The notes beneath the pieces were generated by a model. That model did no database searches, was not told where the DNA came from, and saw only the letters and a program-made list of their open reading frames with translations. This document shows positions 20,300 through 29,193 of a stretch of DNA of 64,000 nucleotides, piece after piece; position 1 is the stretch's first letter; every line of letters begins with the position of its first letter. Both the position numbers and the translations under genes were made by a program. This DNA is from AP-15 sp963790875 (GTDB lineage Bacteria > Pseudomonadota > Alphaproteobacteria > ATCC43930 > CGMCC-115725), in the NCBI GenBank assembly GCA_963790875.1, contig CAWBQT010000007.1:1-64000 (forward strand), written 5' to 3'.

Positions 20300-20809
20300 A
20301 TGCGGATCTTCGGCCTCGCCGGGTGGAGCGGCAGTGGGAAGACGACCTTGATGACGGCACTGATCCCGGAATTGCGCGCTCGCGGCGTTACCGTGTCGAC
20401 GGTCAAGCACGCCCATCACGCCTTCGACATCGATCAGCCGGGCAAGGATTCATGGCGCCATCGGCAAGCCGGGGCGCGCGAGGTGATGGTCGCCTCGGAA
20501 CGTCGCTGGGCGTTGCTGCACGAGCTGGGCGAGGCCCCCGAGCCGACCCTCGACCGGTTGATCGCGCAGATGAGCCCGGTCGATCTGATCCTGGTCGAGG
20601 GTTTCAAGCGCCATCCGCATGCGAAAATCGAGATCCGGCGTCCCTCGCTCGGCAAGCCGCCGCTCTACCCGGACGATCCGTCCGTCGTTGCCGTCGCCTC
20701 AGACGAGACGCTGCCAGGTCTAGGGGTGCCTTGCCTGCCATTGTCCGACCCGGCGGCGGTCGCGGATTTCATCATCGAGCATCAGGGGCTCCGCCGATGG
20801 CCCAGCTGA
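20300..20809 (+). CDS. mobB: molybdopterin-guanine dinucleotide biosynthesis protein MobB
   Basis: A P-loop GTPase-like accessory protein that supports MobA in attaching GMP to the molybdenum cofactor. The 169-residue product has Walker A GWSGSGKTT, the VSTVKHAHHAFDID block, DSWRHRQAGAREVMVAS and LILVEGFKRHPHAKIE, all diagnostic for MobB. It is the first gene of a closely packed Moco run; its end overlaps the moeA start by 13 bp, which implies translational coupling. Confidence 0.95.
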   Translation: MRIFGLAGWSGSGKTTLMTALIPELRARGVTVSTVKHAHHAFDIDQPGKDSWRHRQAGAREVMVASERRWALLHELGEAPEPTLDRLIAQMSPVDLILVEGFKRHPHAKIEIRRPSLGKPPLYPDDPSVVAVASDETLPGLGVPCLPLSDPAAVADFIIEHQGLRRWPS

Positions 20810-22050
20810 GCAACGATTGCTTTGCCTCGGGCGATGACCTGTTGACGGTCGCGGCGGCGCTCGCCCGGATCGACGAGCGGGTTGCGGCCGTGGTCGAGAC
20901 CGAAGCGGTGCCGCTCGCGCAGGCTGCCGGCCGCGTTTTGGGGCGCGACATCGTCGCGTCCATGGACTTGCCGCCGCATGCCAACAGCGCCGTCGACGGC
21001 TATGCGCTCGTCCATGCCGATCTGGCGCCCGACGGCGAAACCGTGCTGCCGGTCGGCGGGCGGGCCGCCGCCGGCCATCCGCTCGAGCGGCGGGTGCGAC
21101 CTGGCGAGGCGATCCGGATCTTCACCGGCGCGCCGATGCCGGAGGGGACGGATACGGTGATGATGCAGGAGGACTGCGTCGTCGAAGCGGAGCTGGTGCG
21201 GCTGAGGCCAGGGATCAAGAAGGGCGCCAACCGGCGGCACGCCGGCGAGGATGTCGCCCGCGGCGCGCTGGCTCTCGCTGCCGGGCGGCGGCTCGGCGCC
21301 GCCGATCTCGGTCTCGCCGCGGCACTCGGCCATGCCGAATTGCCGGTCTTCCGGCGTTTGCGCGTCGCGCTGTTGTCGACTGGCGACGAGGTGCGCGAAC
21401 CAGGCCGGCCGCTGCCGGCCGGCGCCGTTTACGATGCCAACCGCTTCATGCTCGCCGCACTCCTTGCCGGTCTCGGCTGCACGGTCAGCGATTTCGGCAT
21501 CCGCCCCGACCGTGAGGCGGCCCTTGCCGACACCCTCGCCGCGGCGCGCGCCGGGCATGATCTGATCGTCACCTCTGGCGGCGTTTCGACCGGCGAGGAG
21601 GACCACGTCAGGGCGGCGGTCGAGCGGCTCGGCAGCCTTCATTTCTGGCGGCTCGCGATCAAGCCGGGGCGGCCGGTGGCGCTCGGCCAGGTGGCCGGCG
21701 TGCCGTTGATCGGGCTGCCCGGCAACCCGGTTGCTGTCGTCGTGACTTTTGCGATGCTCGCCCGGCCGTTGATCCTGAAGCTCGCCGGCGCCAAGGCGGT
21801 TGCGCCACGCCCCTATCCGGTGCGGGCCGGCTTTACGTACCAGAAAAAGCCGGGGCGGCGCGAATATCTGCGCGCCCGGCTGGAACGCGACGGAGACGCT
21901 TGCGTGGCCGTCCGCTTCGCGCGCGACGGCGCCGGGATTATCTCGTCGATCGTCCAGTCGGACGGGCTCGTCGTCCTCGATGAAGCGACGCGTGATCTCG
22001 CGCCGGGCACGATCGTCGATTTTCTGCCGTTTGCCGAGGTGATCGGGTGA
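20797..22050 (+). CDS. moeA: molybdopterin molybdenumtransferase MoeA
   Basis: Inserts molybdate into adenylated molybdopterin. The 417-residue product has the MoeA order: PPHANSAVDGYAL, RIFTGAPMPEGTDTVMMQEDC, the MoaB/Mog-like domain with LLSTGDEV, the signature TSGGVSTGEEDHV and LPGNPVAVVVTF. The ATG at 20797 is chosen because the conserved protein begins there; the long in-frame upstream extension only shadows mobB. It overlaps mobB by 13 bp and moaD by the 4-bp GTGA, so the set is one operon. Confidence 0.96.
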   Translation: MAQLSNDCFASGDDLLTVAAALARIDERVAAVVETEAVPLAQAAGRVLGRDIVASMDLPPHANSAVDGYALVHADLAPDGETVLPVGGRAAAGHPLERRVRPGEAIRIFTGAPMPEGTDTVMMQEDCVVEAELVRLRPGIKKGANRRHAGEDVARGALALAAGRRLGAADLGLAAALGHAELPVFRRLRVALLSTGDEVREPGRPLPAGAVYDANRFMLAALLAGLGCTVSDFGIRPDREAALADTLAAARAGHDLIVTSGGVSTGEEDHVRAAVERLGSLHFWRLAIKPGRPVALGQVAGVPLIGLPGNPVAVVVTFAMLARPLILKLAGAKAVAPRPYPVRAGFTYQKKPGRREYLRARLERDGDACVAVRFARDGAGIISSIVQSDGLVVLDEATRDLAPGTIVDFLPFAEVIG

Positions 22051-22298
22051 AGATCCTTTATTTCGCCTGGCTGCGAGCCCGCATCGGCTGTGCCGAGGAG
22101 GAGTTGGCGCTGTCTCCGGAGATCAAGGACATCGCCGGGCTGCTGGATTGGCTGGCGGCGCGCGGCGCCAATTACGCCGTGGCGCTGCAGAACCGTGCCG
22201 TCGTTCGGGTCGCGGTCAACCACGACTATGTCGGTTTCGACCATCCGCTGCGCCAGGGCGACGAAGTCGCGATCTTCCCGCCGGTGACCGGAGGCTGA
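22047..22298 (+). CDS. moaD: molybdopterin synthase small subunit MoaD
   Basis: An 83-residue ubiquitin-fold sulfur carrier ending in the required Gly-Gly (FPPVTGG), which becomes the thiocarboxylate donor for molybdopterin synthase. VLYFAWLRARIG-like N-terminus and GDEVAIFPPV are family features. The GTG start overlaps the moeA stop (GTGA), and moaE follows 3 bp later, matching the 1:1 complex of the two subunits. Confidence 0.95.
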   Translation: MKILYFAWLRARIGCAEEELALSPEIKDIAGLLDWLAARGANYAVALQNRAVVRVAVNHDYVGFDHPLRQGDEVAIFPPVTGG

Positions 22299-22301
22299 GC
22301 G

Positions 22302-22775
22302 ATGATCCGCGTGCAGCGCGAGGATTTCGACATCGGCGCCGAACTCGACCGGCTCGCGGCCGGCGATCATCAGATCGGCGGCATCGCGAGCTTTGTCGGG
22401 CTGGTGCGCGATCTGTCGCCAGCTGGCGCTGGGGGCGGCGACGCGGTCACGGCGCTGATCCTCGAACATTACCCGGGGATGACCGAAAAGAAGCTCGCCG
22501 AGATCGAGCTCGATGCGCATCGCCGCTGGCCGCTGGCGGCGTCGCTGATCATCCACCGCTATGGCCGGCTCGAACCCGGCGACCGCATCGTCCTGGTCGC
22601 CACCGCCTCGCCGCACCGCGAAGCGGCCCTCGCCTCCTGCCATTTCCTGATCGATTGGCTGAAGACCGATGCGCCGTTCTGGAAGAGCGAGGAGACGCCG
22701 CAGGGTGAGCGCTGGGTGGCGGCGCGCGCCGAGGACGATGCCGCGAAGGAGCGCTGGTCCCGCGGCCCATCGTGA
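22302..22775 (+). CDS. moaE: molybdopterin synthase catalytic subunit MoaE
   Basis: Large subunit of molybdopterin synthase, converting precursor Z to molybdopterin with sulfur from MoaD. The 157-residue product has IGGIASFVGLVRD, LILEHYPGMTEKKL, the active-site block ASPHREAALASCHFLIDWLK and the substrate lysine segment APFWKSEE. It ends the Moco run; the convergent YciI-like gene stops 12 bp beyond it, so little room remains for a separate terminator. Confidence 0.96.
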   Translation: MIRVQREDFDIGAELDRLAAGDHQIGGIASFVGLVRDLSPAGAGGGDAVTALILEHYPGMTEKKLAEIELDAHRRWPLAASLIIHRYGRLEPGDRIVLVATASPHREAALASCHFLIDWLKTDAPFWKSEETPQGERWVAARAEDDAAKERWSRGPS

Positions 22776-22787
22776 CGGATTGACGCT

Positions 22788-23093
22788 TTACGCCACCTCG
22801 CCAAGGCGCAGGTTCCATCGCAGGATCCGGTCGGTCGAGAGGATCCCCGATCGCGTCCACGGATCGGCCTCGAGGCGCCGATCGATTTCGTCTCTGTTCT
22901 CCGCGCGAAATACGAGAAGCACCTCGGCGGCCCCTTCCAGCGGTCCGGCCAGGCGCGCGAGGCCTTCGGCCTCCAATGCGTTCATGAAGACGCGGTGCGC
23001 CTCCCATTCAGGCTGGGCTTCCAGCGGTTGTTGCGCATCGTAGGGCGGCCCATATCGGCGGATCACGACGAAAAGGCTCTTGTTGCTTTCCAT
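22788..23093 (-). CDS. YciI family protein
   Basis: A 101-residue ferredoxin-like alpha+beta protein of the YCII group: FVVIRRYGPPYD, the HRVFMNALEAEGLARLAGPLEG block and FRAENRDEIDRRLEADPW match. Members have a conserved His/Asp pair and are suspected enzymes without defined substrates. Start chosen at MESNKSLF, where family similarity begins, over a longer arginine-rich extension. It is the gene after the agmatinase-like gene on the same strand, 75 bp downstream. Confidence 0.85.
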   Translation of the reverse strand: MESNKSLFVVIRRYGPPYDAQQPLEAQPEWEAHRVFMNALEAEGLARLAGPLEGAAEVLLVFRAENRDEIDRRLEADPWTRSGILSTDRILRWNLRLGEVA

Positions 23094-23168
23094 TGTGCTC
23101 GGCTCCTCAGCGGTTCCACTCCATGTGGCCGCTCGCCGCCGCTTCCCTGCCGGCAACGCCCGGCGTCG

Positions 23169-24221
23169 TCACCTTCGCTTGAAGCGCGGCCCGAGTACCA
23201 GCAGCGAGAAGATCTCGAACAGCATTTGCGCCCCGACCATCGCGGTGTTGCTGGTCGGGTCGTATTCCGGGGCCACCTCGACGACATCGCCGCCGATGAT
23301 GTCGAGACCGTTGAGGCCGTGCAGGATCGCCTGCGCTTCGCGCGGGGTGAGCCCGCCGGCCTCGGGCGTGCCGGTGCCGGGGGCATAGGCCGGGTCGAGC
23401 CCGTCGACGTCGAACGAGATGTAAGTCGGGCCGTCGCCGACGACCTGCCGGGCCTTTTCGACGACGCCCGCGATGCCGAGCCGGTCGACATCCTCGATAT
23501 GCAGCACCGTCATCCCCGACTCGTAGGAGAAGCCCCAGAAGATTTCAGCCGGCCCGCGGATGCCGATCTGCACCGTGCGTTCGGGATCGAGCGCGCCGGC
23601 CAGCACGGCCTGGCGGAACGGTCCGCCGTGGTGGAATTTCGAGCCGTCGAATTCGCCCATCGTGTCGCAATGGGCGTCGATATGGACGAGCCCGAGCGGC
23701 CGCTCGCCGCCGAGCGCCCTGAGGATCGGGTAGGTCACCGAATGGTCGCCGCCGACCGATAGCGGGCGCACCCCGGCCGCACGGACGCGTGTGTAGAATT
23801 CGGCGATGTCCTCGATCGAACCGTCGAGGCTGTAGCGCGAGCGCATCGGCACGTCGCCGATGTCGGCCGCGACGCATTCCGACCGTGGCACGACGCCGAG
23901 CGCGTGGTTGTACGGACCGATGCGCTCGATGTCGCGCACCGCGCGCGGCCCGAAACGGGCGCCGGGCCGGTTGGTGACGCCGAGATCCATCGGAACGCCG
24001 ATCAGCGCGACCTCGAGCCCGGCGAAATCGGGCTGTTCGGCCGCATCCGGCCGATAGGGCAGGTCGAGCAAGGTCGACACTCCGGCAAACGGCATCGCCC
24101 GCCGGTATTCGGTGCCGAAGACTGCAGCGAGCGGCTTCCGGAATTGTTCGGGAGCGACTTCGGTTTCCCGCGCACCTTCGTATTTGGCGCGCAAAGCCTC
24201 GAGCTTCGCCTTGTCGAACAT
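23169..24221 (-). CDS. agmatinase / ureohydrolase family protein
   Basis: A 350-residue binuclear-manganese ureohydrolase that would release urea from a guanidino substrate. Metal ligands are all present: GGDHS (His), DAHCD (Asp, His, Asp) and SFDVDGLDP (two Asp). GVPMDLGVTNRPGARFGPRAVR is the usual N-terminal substrate region. The start at MFDKAKLE lies 5 bp past the stop of the TPP-enzyme gene; the longer frame would overlap that gene. Agmatine, guanidinobutyrate and related compounds are all possible. Third gene of the MBL-TPP enzyme-ureohydrolase operon. Confidence 0.92.
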   Translation of the reverse strand: MFDKAKLEALRAKYEGARETEVAPEQFRKPLAAVFGTEYRRAMPFAGVSTLLDLPYRPDAAEQPDFAGLEVALIGVPMDLGVTNRPGARFGPRAVRDIERIGPYNHALGVVPRSECVAADIGDVPMRSRYSLDGSIEDIAEFYTRVRAAGVRPLSVGGDHSVTYPILRALGGERPLGLVHIDAHCDTMGEFDGSKFHHGGPFRQAVLAGALDPERTVQIGIRGPAEIFWGFSYESGMTVLHIEDVDRLGIAGVVEKARQVVGDGPTYISFDVDGLDPAYAPGTGTPEAGGLTPREAQAILHGLNGLDIIGGDVVEVAPEYDPTSNTAMVGAQMLFEIFSLLVLGPRFKRR

Positions 24222-24226
24222 CGCGG

Positions 24227-25861
24227 CTAGCGGTTGCCGCGAATCCGCGGCGGCACCAGCATTCGCCACGGATCAGGCATCTCGCCGACCGCGACCTCGA
24301 TCAGCGTCGTGCCGCGCCGCTTCAGCGCGGCGGCGAGTTCGCGCCGCAGACCGTCGGGGCTCGTTATGCGCACGCCGGCTGCGCCGAAACTCTCGGCCAT
24401 TTGCGGAAATTGCGGGTTCGCGAGGTCGACCCCAATCAGCCGGTTGCCGTATTCCTCTTTTTGCATGCGCCGGACATTGCCATAAGCACCGTCGGCAAAG
24501 ACGATGGCAACGATCTCGATGCCGTGTCGCAGCGCGGTCGACAGCTCCTGGACGTTGTACATGAAGCCGCCGTCGCCTGAGATCGAGACGACCGGTAGAT
24601 CGGGCCGCCCGACCTTGGCGCCGAGCGCCGTCGCAAAGCCGAAGCCGAGGGTCCCCTGGTAGCCGCTGTGGATGTAGCGCCGCGGCCGGTAGACCGGGAA
24701 CGCCGCGCGACCGACATAGCCGACCTGCGTCAGATCCTCGACGAAGATGCCGTCATCCGGCAGTTCGGCCCGAATCGCGTCGAGATAAGCGCATTGCGGG
24801 CCGAGCCGCTCGGCGAGCCTCGCCGAGGTGGCGGCTTTCAGCGCCTCGAGCTCGGCGCGGCGCGATGCGCGTTGCACCCCCTCTCGCTCGAGCGCTTCGC
24901 GCAACGCGGCGAGTGCGGCTTTGGCGTCAGCGACGATGCCGAGCGCCGGCTTGAAAAACCGGGTGATCTCGGCCGGGTCGATATCGACGCGGATCAAGGT
25001 CAGATCGCGGTCGATGCCCCAACGCAATTGCGGCTGGTGCAGCCGGGTGCCGACGGCGAGCGCGACATCCGCGTCGCGCCACAATTCATGCCCGGCGAGC
25101 GAGGATTGCGCGAGGTAATGGCGGTCGCTGACGATGCCCTTGCCGCCCGAAAAGCAGACGACCGGCGCCTGCAGCAACTCGGCTACCGCCAGCACCTCGT
25201 CGGCCGCATCGACGGCGCCGCCGCCAACAAAGAACAGCGGCTTCTTCGCCGCGGCGAGCACCGTCGCCGCCTTGAGGATCAGTTCCGGGTCGGGTTCGGC
25301 AGAGGGTGCCGCGACCTCCGGTTGCGGCAGCGCGACTTCGGTTTCGAGCGCCAGCACATCGGGCGGGACCTCGATCCCGACCGGCCGCGGTCGACCCTCG
25401 CGCAATTGCCGGAAGGCTTCGTTGACGAGCCGGCCGGTCTGGGTCGGGTGCTCGATCCGCGCCGCCCATTTGGTCAACCGGCGCAGCATGCCGAGCTGAT
25501 CGGGGATCTCGTGCAGCAGCCCGAAACCGCGTCCGATCAGGTCGGACTGGACCTGGCCGCTGACGCACAACACCGGCGCGTTCGTCGCGTAGGCGGTCGA
25601 CAATGCCGCGGTCGTGTTCAGAAAGCCCGGCCCCGGCACGACGGCATAGGCGCCGACCTTGCCGGTCGCTCGCGCATAGCCGAAGGCCATATAGGCGGCA
25701 CCCTGCTCGTGCCGGGTGTGGATCACGCGCAGCGCTTCGCCGGCGTCGTAGAAGGCGACGAACAGCGCATCGTTCTGCACCCCCGGCAAGGCAAAGATCG
25801 TATCGACGCCATGCCGGCGCAGCATCTCGACCAAGGCACCGCCGCCCGTCATCCTGGTCAT
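24227..25861 (-). CDS. thiamine pyrophosphate-dependent enzyme, acetolactate synthase-like
   Basis: A 544-residue ThDP enzyme with the three-domain POX/AHAS layout. The catalytic glutamate that activates ThDP is in TRHEQGAAYMAFGYARA; the ThDP/magnesium motif starts GDGGFMYNVQELSTALRHG and ends with the conserved Asn of DGAYGNV. It lacks an obvious regulatory-subunit gene nearby and sits in an operon with an agmatinase-like ureohydrolase and an MBL hydrolase, so a catabolic decarboxylase/lyase role is more likely than branched-chain amino-acid synthesis. The precise reaction is not deducible. Confidence 0.92.
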   Translation of the reverse strand: MTRMTGGGALVEMLRRHGVDTIFALPGVQNDALFVAFYDAGEALRVIHTRHEQGAAYMAFGYARATGKVGAYAVVPGPGFLNTTAALSTAYATNAPVLCVSGQVQSDLIGRGFGLLHEIPDQLGMLRRLTKWAARIEHPTQTGRLVNEAFRQLREGRPRPVGIEVPPDVLALETEVALPQPEVAAPSAEPDPELILKAATVLAAAKKPLFFVGGGAVDAADEVLAVAELLQAPVVCFSGGKGIVSDRHYLAQSSLAGHELWRDADVALAVGTRLHQPQLRWGIDRDLTLIRVDIDPAEITRFFKPALGIVADAKAALAALREALEREGVQRASRRAELEALKAATSARLAERLGPQCAYLDAIRAELPDDGIFVEDLTQVGYVGRAAFPVYRPRRYIHSGYQGTLGFGFATALGAKVGRPDLPVVSISGDGGFMYNVQELSTALRHGIEIVAIVFADGAYGNVRRMQKEEYGNRLIGVDLANPQFPQMAESFGAAGVRITSPDGLRRELAAALKRRGTTLIEVAVGEMPDPWRMLVPPRIRGNR

Positions 25862-25888
25862 GGCCCCTCCCCGCCCGGTTGTATCAAG

Positions 25889-26764
25889 CTATTCGAACTG
25901 GTAGCGGTAGGCGCTGCCATGGGGTCGAATCCGGCCGACGGTCGGCGCCGGAAAATGCGCCGGCAACAGCCGGGTGCCGCGGTCGACATGCTCCTCGATC
26001 AGACGGGTGCGGGTGCGGCGGGACAACTCGCGGTCGGTGCAGGCCAGCGTCGACCACTCCGGCTTCGCCAATTGCAGCTGGTGATGGATAACGTCGCCGA
26101 GGAACAGGGCGCGATCCGTGCCAGAGCGAGCATGGATCACGACGTTCCCGGGCGTGTGGCCGGGGGCCGATTCGAACCACAGCCCGTCTTCGAGCGCAAA
26201 ATCGTCATCGACGAGTTGCGCCTGTCCACCGCGGACCACCGGCAGCACGCTGTCTTCGAAGGCGAGGCGATGCGGCGAATCCTCGCCGCGTTGTTGCACG
26301 CTGTGCCAATGGTCGTACTCGCGCCGCGCCATGATGTAACGGGCATTCGGAAAGGTCGGGACCCAGCGGCCACTGTCGAGCCGCGTGTTCCAGCCGACGT
26401 GATCCCAATGGAGATGGGTGCACATCACATAGTCGACGGCCTCGGGCGCGACCCCGGCGGCGGCGAGGTCAGAGAGATAATTGCTGCGCAGCCTGTGGAA
26501 TTGCGGCCGGGTCGGTCGTTCCTTGTCGTTGCCGAGGCAGGAATCGATCAGGACCGTGTGGTGCCCGGTCCTGACGACGAAGCTGTGAAACGAGAAGATC
26601 AGCTGACCGGTCGCCGGATCGACGAGCCGCGGGCCCGCCAGATCCGGGCTGGATTGCAGCACCTCCGGGTCGAAATCGGGAAAGAAAACCTCGGGAGCGA
26701 TAAACGGGCCCTCGTATTCGGTGATCCGATGCACCGCGAAATCGCCGATCCGCGCGACTTGCAT
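25889..26764 (-). CDS. MBL fold metallo-hydrolase
   Basis: A 291-residue metallo-beta-lactamase-fold hydrolase with the dinuclear zinc motif THLHWDH, followed by APGHTPGNVVIH and LFLGDVIHH, which supply the further metal ligands. AHFPAPTVGRI closes the domain. It resembles quorum-quenching lactonase-like and related hydrolases, but the substrate is not deducible. The start at ATG 26764 (MQVARIGDFAVHRITEYEG) is preferred; the longer in-frame stretch runs into tRNA-Val. It is the first gene of the three-gene minus-strand operon, 27 bp before the TPP-enzyme gene. Confidence 0.92.
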   Translation of the reverse strand: MQVARIGDFAVHRITEYEGPFIAPEVFFPDFDPEVLQSSPDLAGPRLVDPATGQLIFSFHSFVVRTGHHTVLIDSCLGNDKERPTRPQFHRLRSNYLSDLAAAGVAPEAVDYVMCTHLHWDHVGWNTRLDSGRWVPTFPNARYIMARREYDHWHSVQQRGEDSPHRLAFEDSVLPVVRGGQAQLVDDDFALEDGLWFESAPGHTPGNVVIHARSGTDRALFLGDVIHHQLQLAKPEWSTLACTDRELSRRTRTRLIEEHVDRGTRLLPAHFPAPTVGRIRPHGSAYRYQFE

Positions 26765-26905
26765 GACCCCGCCTCCGCTCCTGCCGGCGGCAACCCTACC
26801 GCAAGCGTCGCACTCCGGTCGATAGCGCGGCGGCTCCAGCCGCGGGGTCGTCCGCCAGCGCCAATTCGCCGGCGGGAGAGCGCGTCGGCGGCGGCGGGCC
26901 GTTGA

Positions 26906-26980
26906 TGGTGGGCGCGACAGGGATTGAACCTGTGACCCCACCCGTGTGAAGGGTGTGCTCTCCCGCTGAGCTACGCGCCC
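26906..26980 (-). tRNA. tRNA-Val (anticodon CAC)
   Basis: On the minus strand the sequence folds as a complete cloverleaf: acceptor GGGCGCG/CGCGCCC, D arm GCTC/GAGC, anticodon arm CACCC-TTCACAC-GGGTG giving anticodon CAC, T arm ACAGG-TTCAATC-CCTGT, and an encoded CCA. It reads valine GUG codons. No intron. Confidence 0.97.
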
Positions 26981-27138
26981 GCCTCGGCCATTAAGGAATC
27001 TGGCCGCAACCGCTGTCAAGGCGTCGCCGGTCGCGACCGGGCCCGCCGGACGCCGGCTCGACCTGTCGGTTCCGCATGCCGACGACGGCAGCTTTCCGAA
27101 TAGAACGTCGCGGTGACACCGCATCGCGGAACGAACAG

Positions 27139-27354
27139 ATGAACGGCTGCCCTGAGGATCAGGCGTCGTTCCGCCAGCATACGGCGCGTCCCGGTCAAAT
27201 CGCGCGCGCTGTCGCGTTTGTCCCTGTCGCGTTGTTGCTGGCGTCGTTGTTGGCTGGATGCGGAGGCCGCGGCGGGAATGCGATGGCCGGACCCGATCCG
27301 GGCGGCGGCTTTCCCTGTCCGCATAACATCTTCGAGGACTGCGCCACCCCCTAA
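27139..27354 (+). CDS. possible small lipoprotein
   Basis: A 71-residue reading frame with a hydrophobic signal-like segment VAFVPVALLLASLLAGCGG ending in a lipobox (LLAGC), followed by a short glycine-rich mature part (PDPGGGFPCPHNIFEDC). The stop TAA falls in the loop of a GC-rich hairpin. No family is recognised and the ribosome binding site is weak. If expressed it would be a small membrane-anchored lipoprotein between two tRNA genes. Confidence 0.35.
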   Translation: MNGCPEDQASFRQHTARPGQIARAVAFVPVALLLASLLAGCGGRGGNAMAGPDPGGGFPCPHNIFEDCATP

Positions 27355-27363
27355 AGGGGGGTG
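27345..27363. terminator. GC-rich hairpin after small lipoprotein frame
   Basis: CACCCCC (27345-27351) pairs with GGGGGTG (27357-27363) around a TAAAG loop that contains the stop codon of the preceding small frame. No T tract follows, so factor-independent termination is uncertain. Confidence 0.35.
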
Positions 27364-27548
27364 CCCGGTGGCGCCCGGCGCGTCTCGTCGTCGCCGAGTG
27401 TCATCTTTTGGACTGAACCCGGAGTTAAATTGACGCCTTCGTATTTCCACAAATCGCCGGTAGCGGTTTGCGACAACGCGCCGCCCTGGCGGACCGGACA
27501 CGAGGCCTCGGATGATCGAGACAGCTTTGTCCAGGTGATTGAGATGAA

Positions 27549-27625
<77 letters not shown>

Positions 27626-27717
27626 ACAACCAAAAAGTAACGATGTCGGATATAGGTTTGCGGCGCGCGACGCAAGGCAGTTCCGATCTCGCTGCTGCCA
27701 CGGGAAAGCCACCGCAG

Positions 27718-28704
27718 ATGCCAAGCAGGATCGGCGCCAGCGCGATCGACACGGAGCTCTGCGAGATTGCCGAAAAGTTGGAGCGGCGCCTAGGGCGGCT
27801 CTATGCGCGGCAGCGGCTGGGCATCGAGGGCGATCGCGAAGCCCGGGTGTTCGGCCGCGGCTTCAACTATTTTCACCCGGAAAACTGGTTTTTGAGCCCA
27901 CCGGTGGTGCGCGCCGCGCTGCAACTGAGCGGCCTCTACTGGCGCGCCCGCAAAAACGCTGGACGCATCGAGGTCCGCCGCAACGACATCGCCGTCGCGG
28001 CGCTGCCGCTGGCTTTCGACGGCTTTACGATCCTGCAGCTCAGCGACCTGCACATCGACATGAACCCGGCGGCGATGCAGCGGCTCGCCGAATTGCTGCC
28101 GCAAGTCACTTATGACCTCTGCGTGCTGACCGGCGACTACCGCGGCAAGACCTACGGGCCCTTCGCAGCCGCGCTCGACGGGATGAACCGCTTGCGCAAT
28201 TGCCTCAGAGGCCCGGTCTATGGCGTCCTCGGCAACCATGATTCGATCCGCATGGTTCCGGCCTTGGAGGAGATGGGCATCGCGATGCTGCTCAACGAAG
28301 CGACGCCGCTTTGGCGCGACGGCGAAAGGCTGCATCTCGCCGGCATCGACGACGCGCATTACTATCGGGTCGACAATATCGAAAAGGCCGCCGCCGACAT
28401 TCCCGACGGCGAAGTTTCGATCCTCTTGTCGCATACCCCCGAGATCTTTCGCCAGGCGGCGCATGCCGGTTTCGATGTGCTGCTGAGCGGCCACACGCAT
28501 GGCGGCCAGCTCTGCCTGCCCGGCGCCATCCCGATCACCCTCGACGCAAAACTGCCGCGGCGGCTCGGGTCAGGCGCCTGGCGCTATCGGAGGATGGCCG
28601 GTTACACCTCGGTTGGCGTCGGCTCGAGCATCGTCGCAGTACGCCTCAATTGCCGGCCGGAAATCACGCTGCACCGCTTGCTGCGCCGCCGAGCTCCAGT
28701 CTAG
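27718..28704 (+). CDS. calcineurin-like metallophosphoesterase (YkuE/YaeI-like)
   Basis: A 328-residue dinuclear-metal phosphoesterase. The ligand motifs appear in order: LSDLHID, GDYRG, GNHD, SHTPE and SGHTHGGQ, the pattern of the YaeI/YkuE branch that acts on membrane lipid phosphates. A membrane anchor is not obvious at the N-terminus. The ATG at 27718 is favoured; the in-frame upstream extension runs antisense through tRNA-Arg. Its stop overlaps the stop of the convergent next gene (CTAG at 28701-28704). Confidence 0.9.
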   Translation: MPSRIGASAIDTELCEIAEKLERRLGRLYARQRLGIEGDREARVFGRGFNYFHPENWFLSPPVVRAALQLSGLYWRARKNAGRIEVRRNDIAVAALPLAFDGFTILQLSDLHIDMNPAAMQRLAELLPQVTYDLCVLTGDYRGKTYGPFAAALDGMNRLRNCLRGPVYGVLGNHDSIRMVPALEEMGIAMLLNEATPLWRDGERLHLAGIDDAHYYRVDNIEKAAADIPDGEVSILLSHTPEIFRQAAHAGFDVLLSGHTHGGQLCLPGAIPITLDAKLPRRLGSGAWRYRRMAGYTSVGVGSSIVAVRLNCRPEITLHRLLRRRAPV

Positions 28705-29189
28705 TACGGGCGGTCGCGCAGGCGGAACGCGTAAAGCAGACGCGACAGCAGCACTTCGCCGGCGAAGAAGATGGCAACGACGAGCACAATCTCGGTCGTC
28801 GTCAGCGCCAGCGGCACGCGACAGGCGAGCAGCGGGAACAACGCTTCGGGGATCTGGTCGAGTCCCAACGCCGGACTGCTCGGCGGCAGGCCGAGCCGGC
28901 GTTTGCAGAAGCTCGAAATCAGATCGCCGGCCATGGCGAGGCTCCCGACGAGCGCGCCGATGCGCCAGTCGAGCCCGAGCAGCGGCGCGGCCGCGGTCGT
29001 CACCAGAATCGCGAGCGCCGCCCCGCGCAGCGTTTTCGCGCGGCCGAAGATCGGCCGCCCATCGACAAACCGTCGGTTGCCGTCGATCGGCGAGGACCAG
29101 CGCTTGCCAAGCAACGTCCGGGCCGCCAGCGGCGCGCCGTTGGCCAGCACCAGCAGCATCAGCAATCGGAGGGCGAGCGGCGCGTCCAT
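28701..29189 (-). CDS. CDP-archaeol synthase-like membrane protein (DUF46/CarS)
   Basis: A 162-residue integral membrane protein with about four hydrophobic helices and the CarS-type cytidylyltransferase motifs DGRPIFGRAKTLRG and GDLISSFCKRRLGL followed by GLDQIPEALFPL. Archaeal CarS makes CDP-archaeol from a lipid phosphate and CTP; bacterial homologues have no settled role. It is only 4 bp downstream of the lipoprotein hydrolase gene, so they form an operon, which suggests a joint role in lipid metabolism. Start at MDAPLALRLL lies just past the hydrolase stop. Confidence 0.85.
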   Translation of the reverse strand: MDAPLALRLLMLLVLANGAPLAARTLLGKRWSSPIDGNRRFVDGRPIFGRAKTLRGAALAILVTTAAAPLLGLDWRIGALVGSLAMAGDLISSFCKRRLGLPPSSPALGLDQIPEALFPLLACRVPLALTTTEIVLVVAIFFAGEVLLSRLLYAFRLRDRPY

Positions 29190-29193
29190 CGGC

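Noticed and set aside
24668..26905. 745-codon plus-strand frame across the TPP enzyme and MBL genes
   Set aside because: Shadow of two well-identified minus-strand genes; composition-driven and without motifs.
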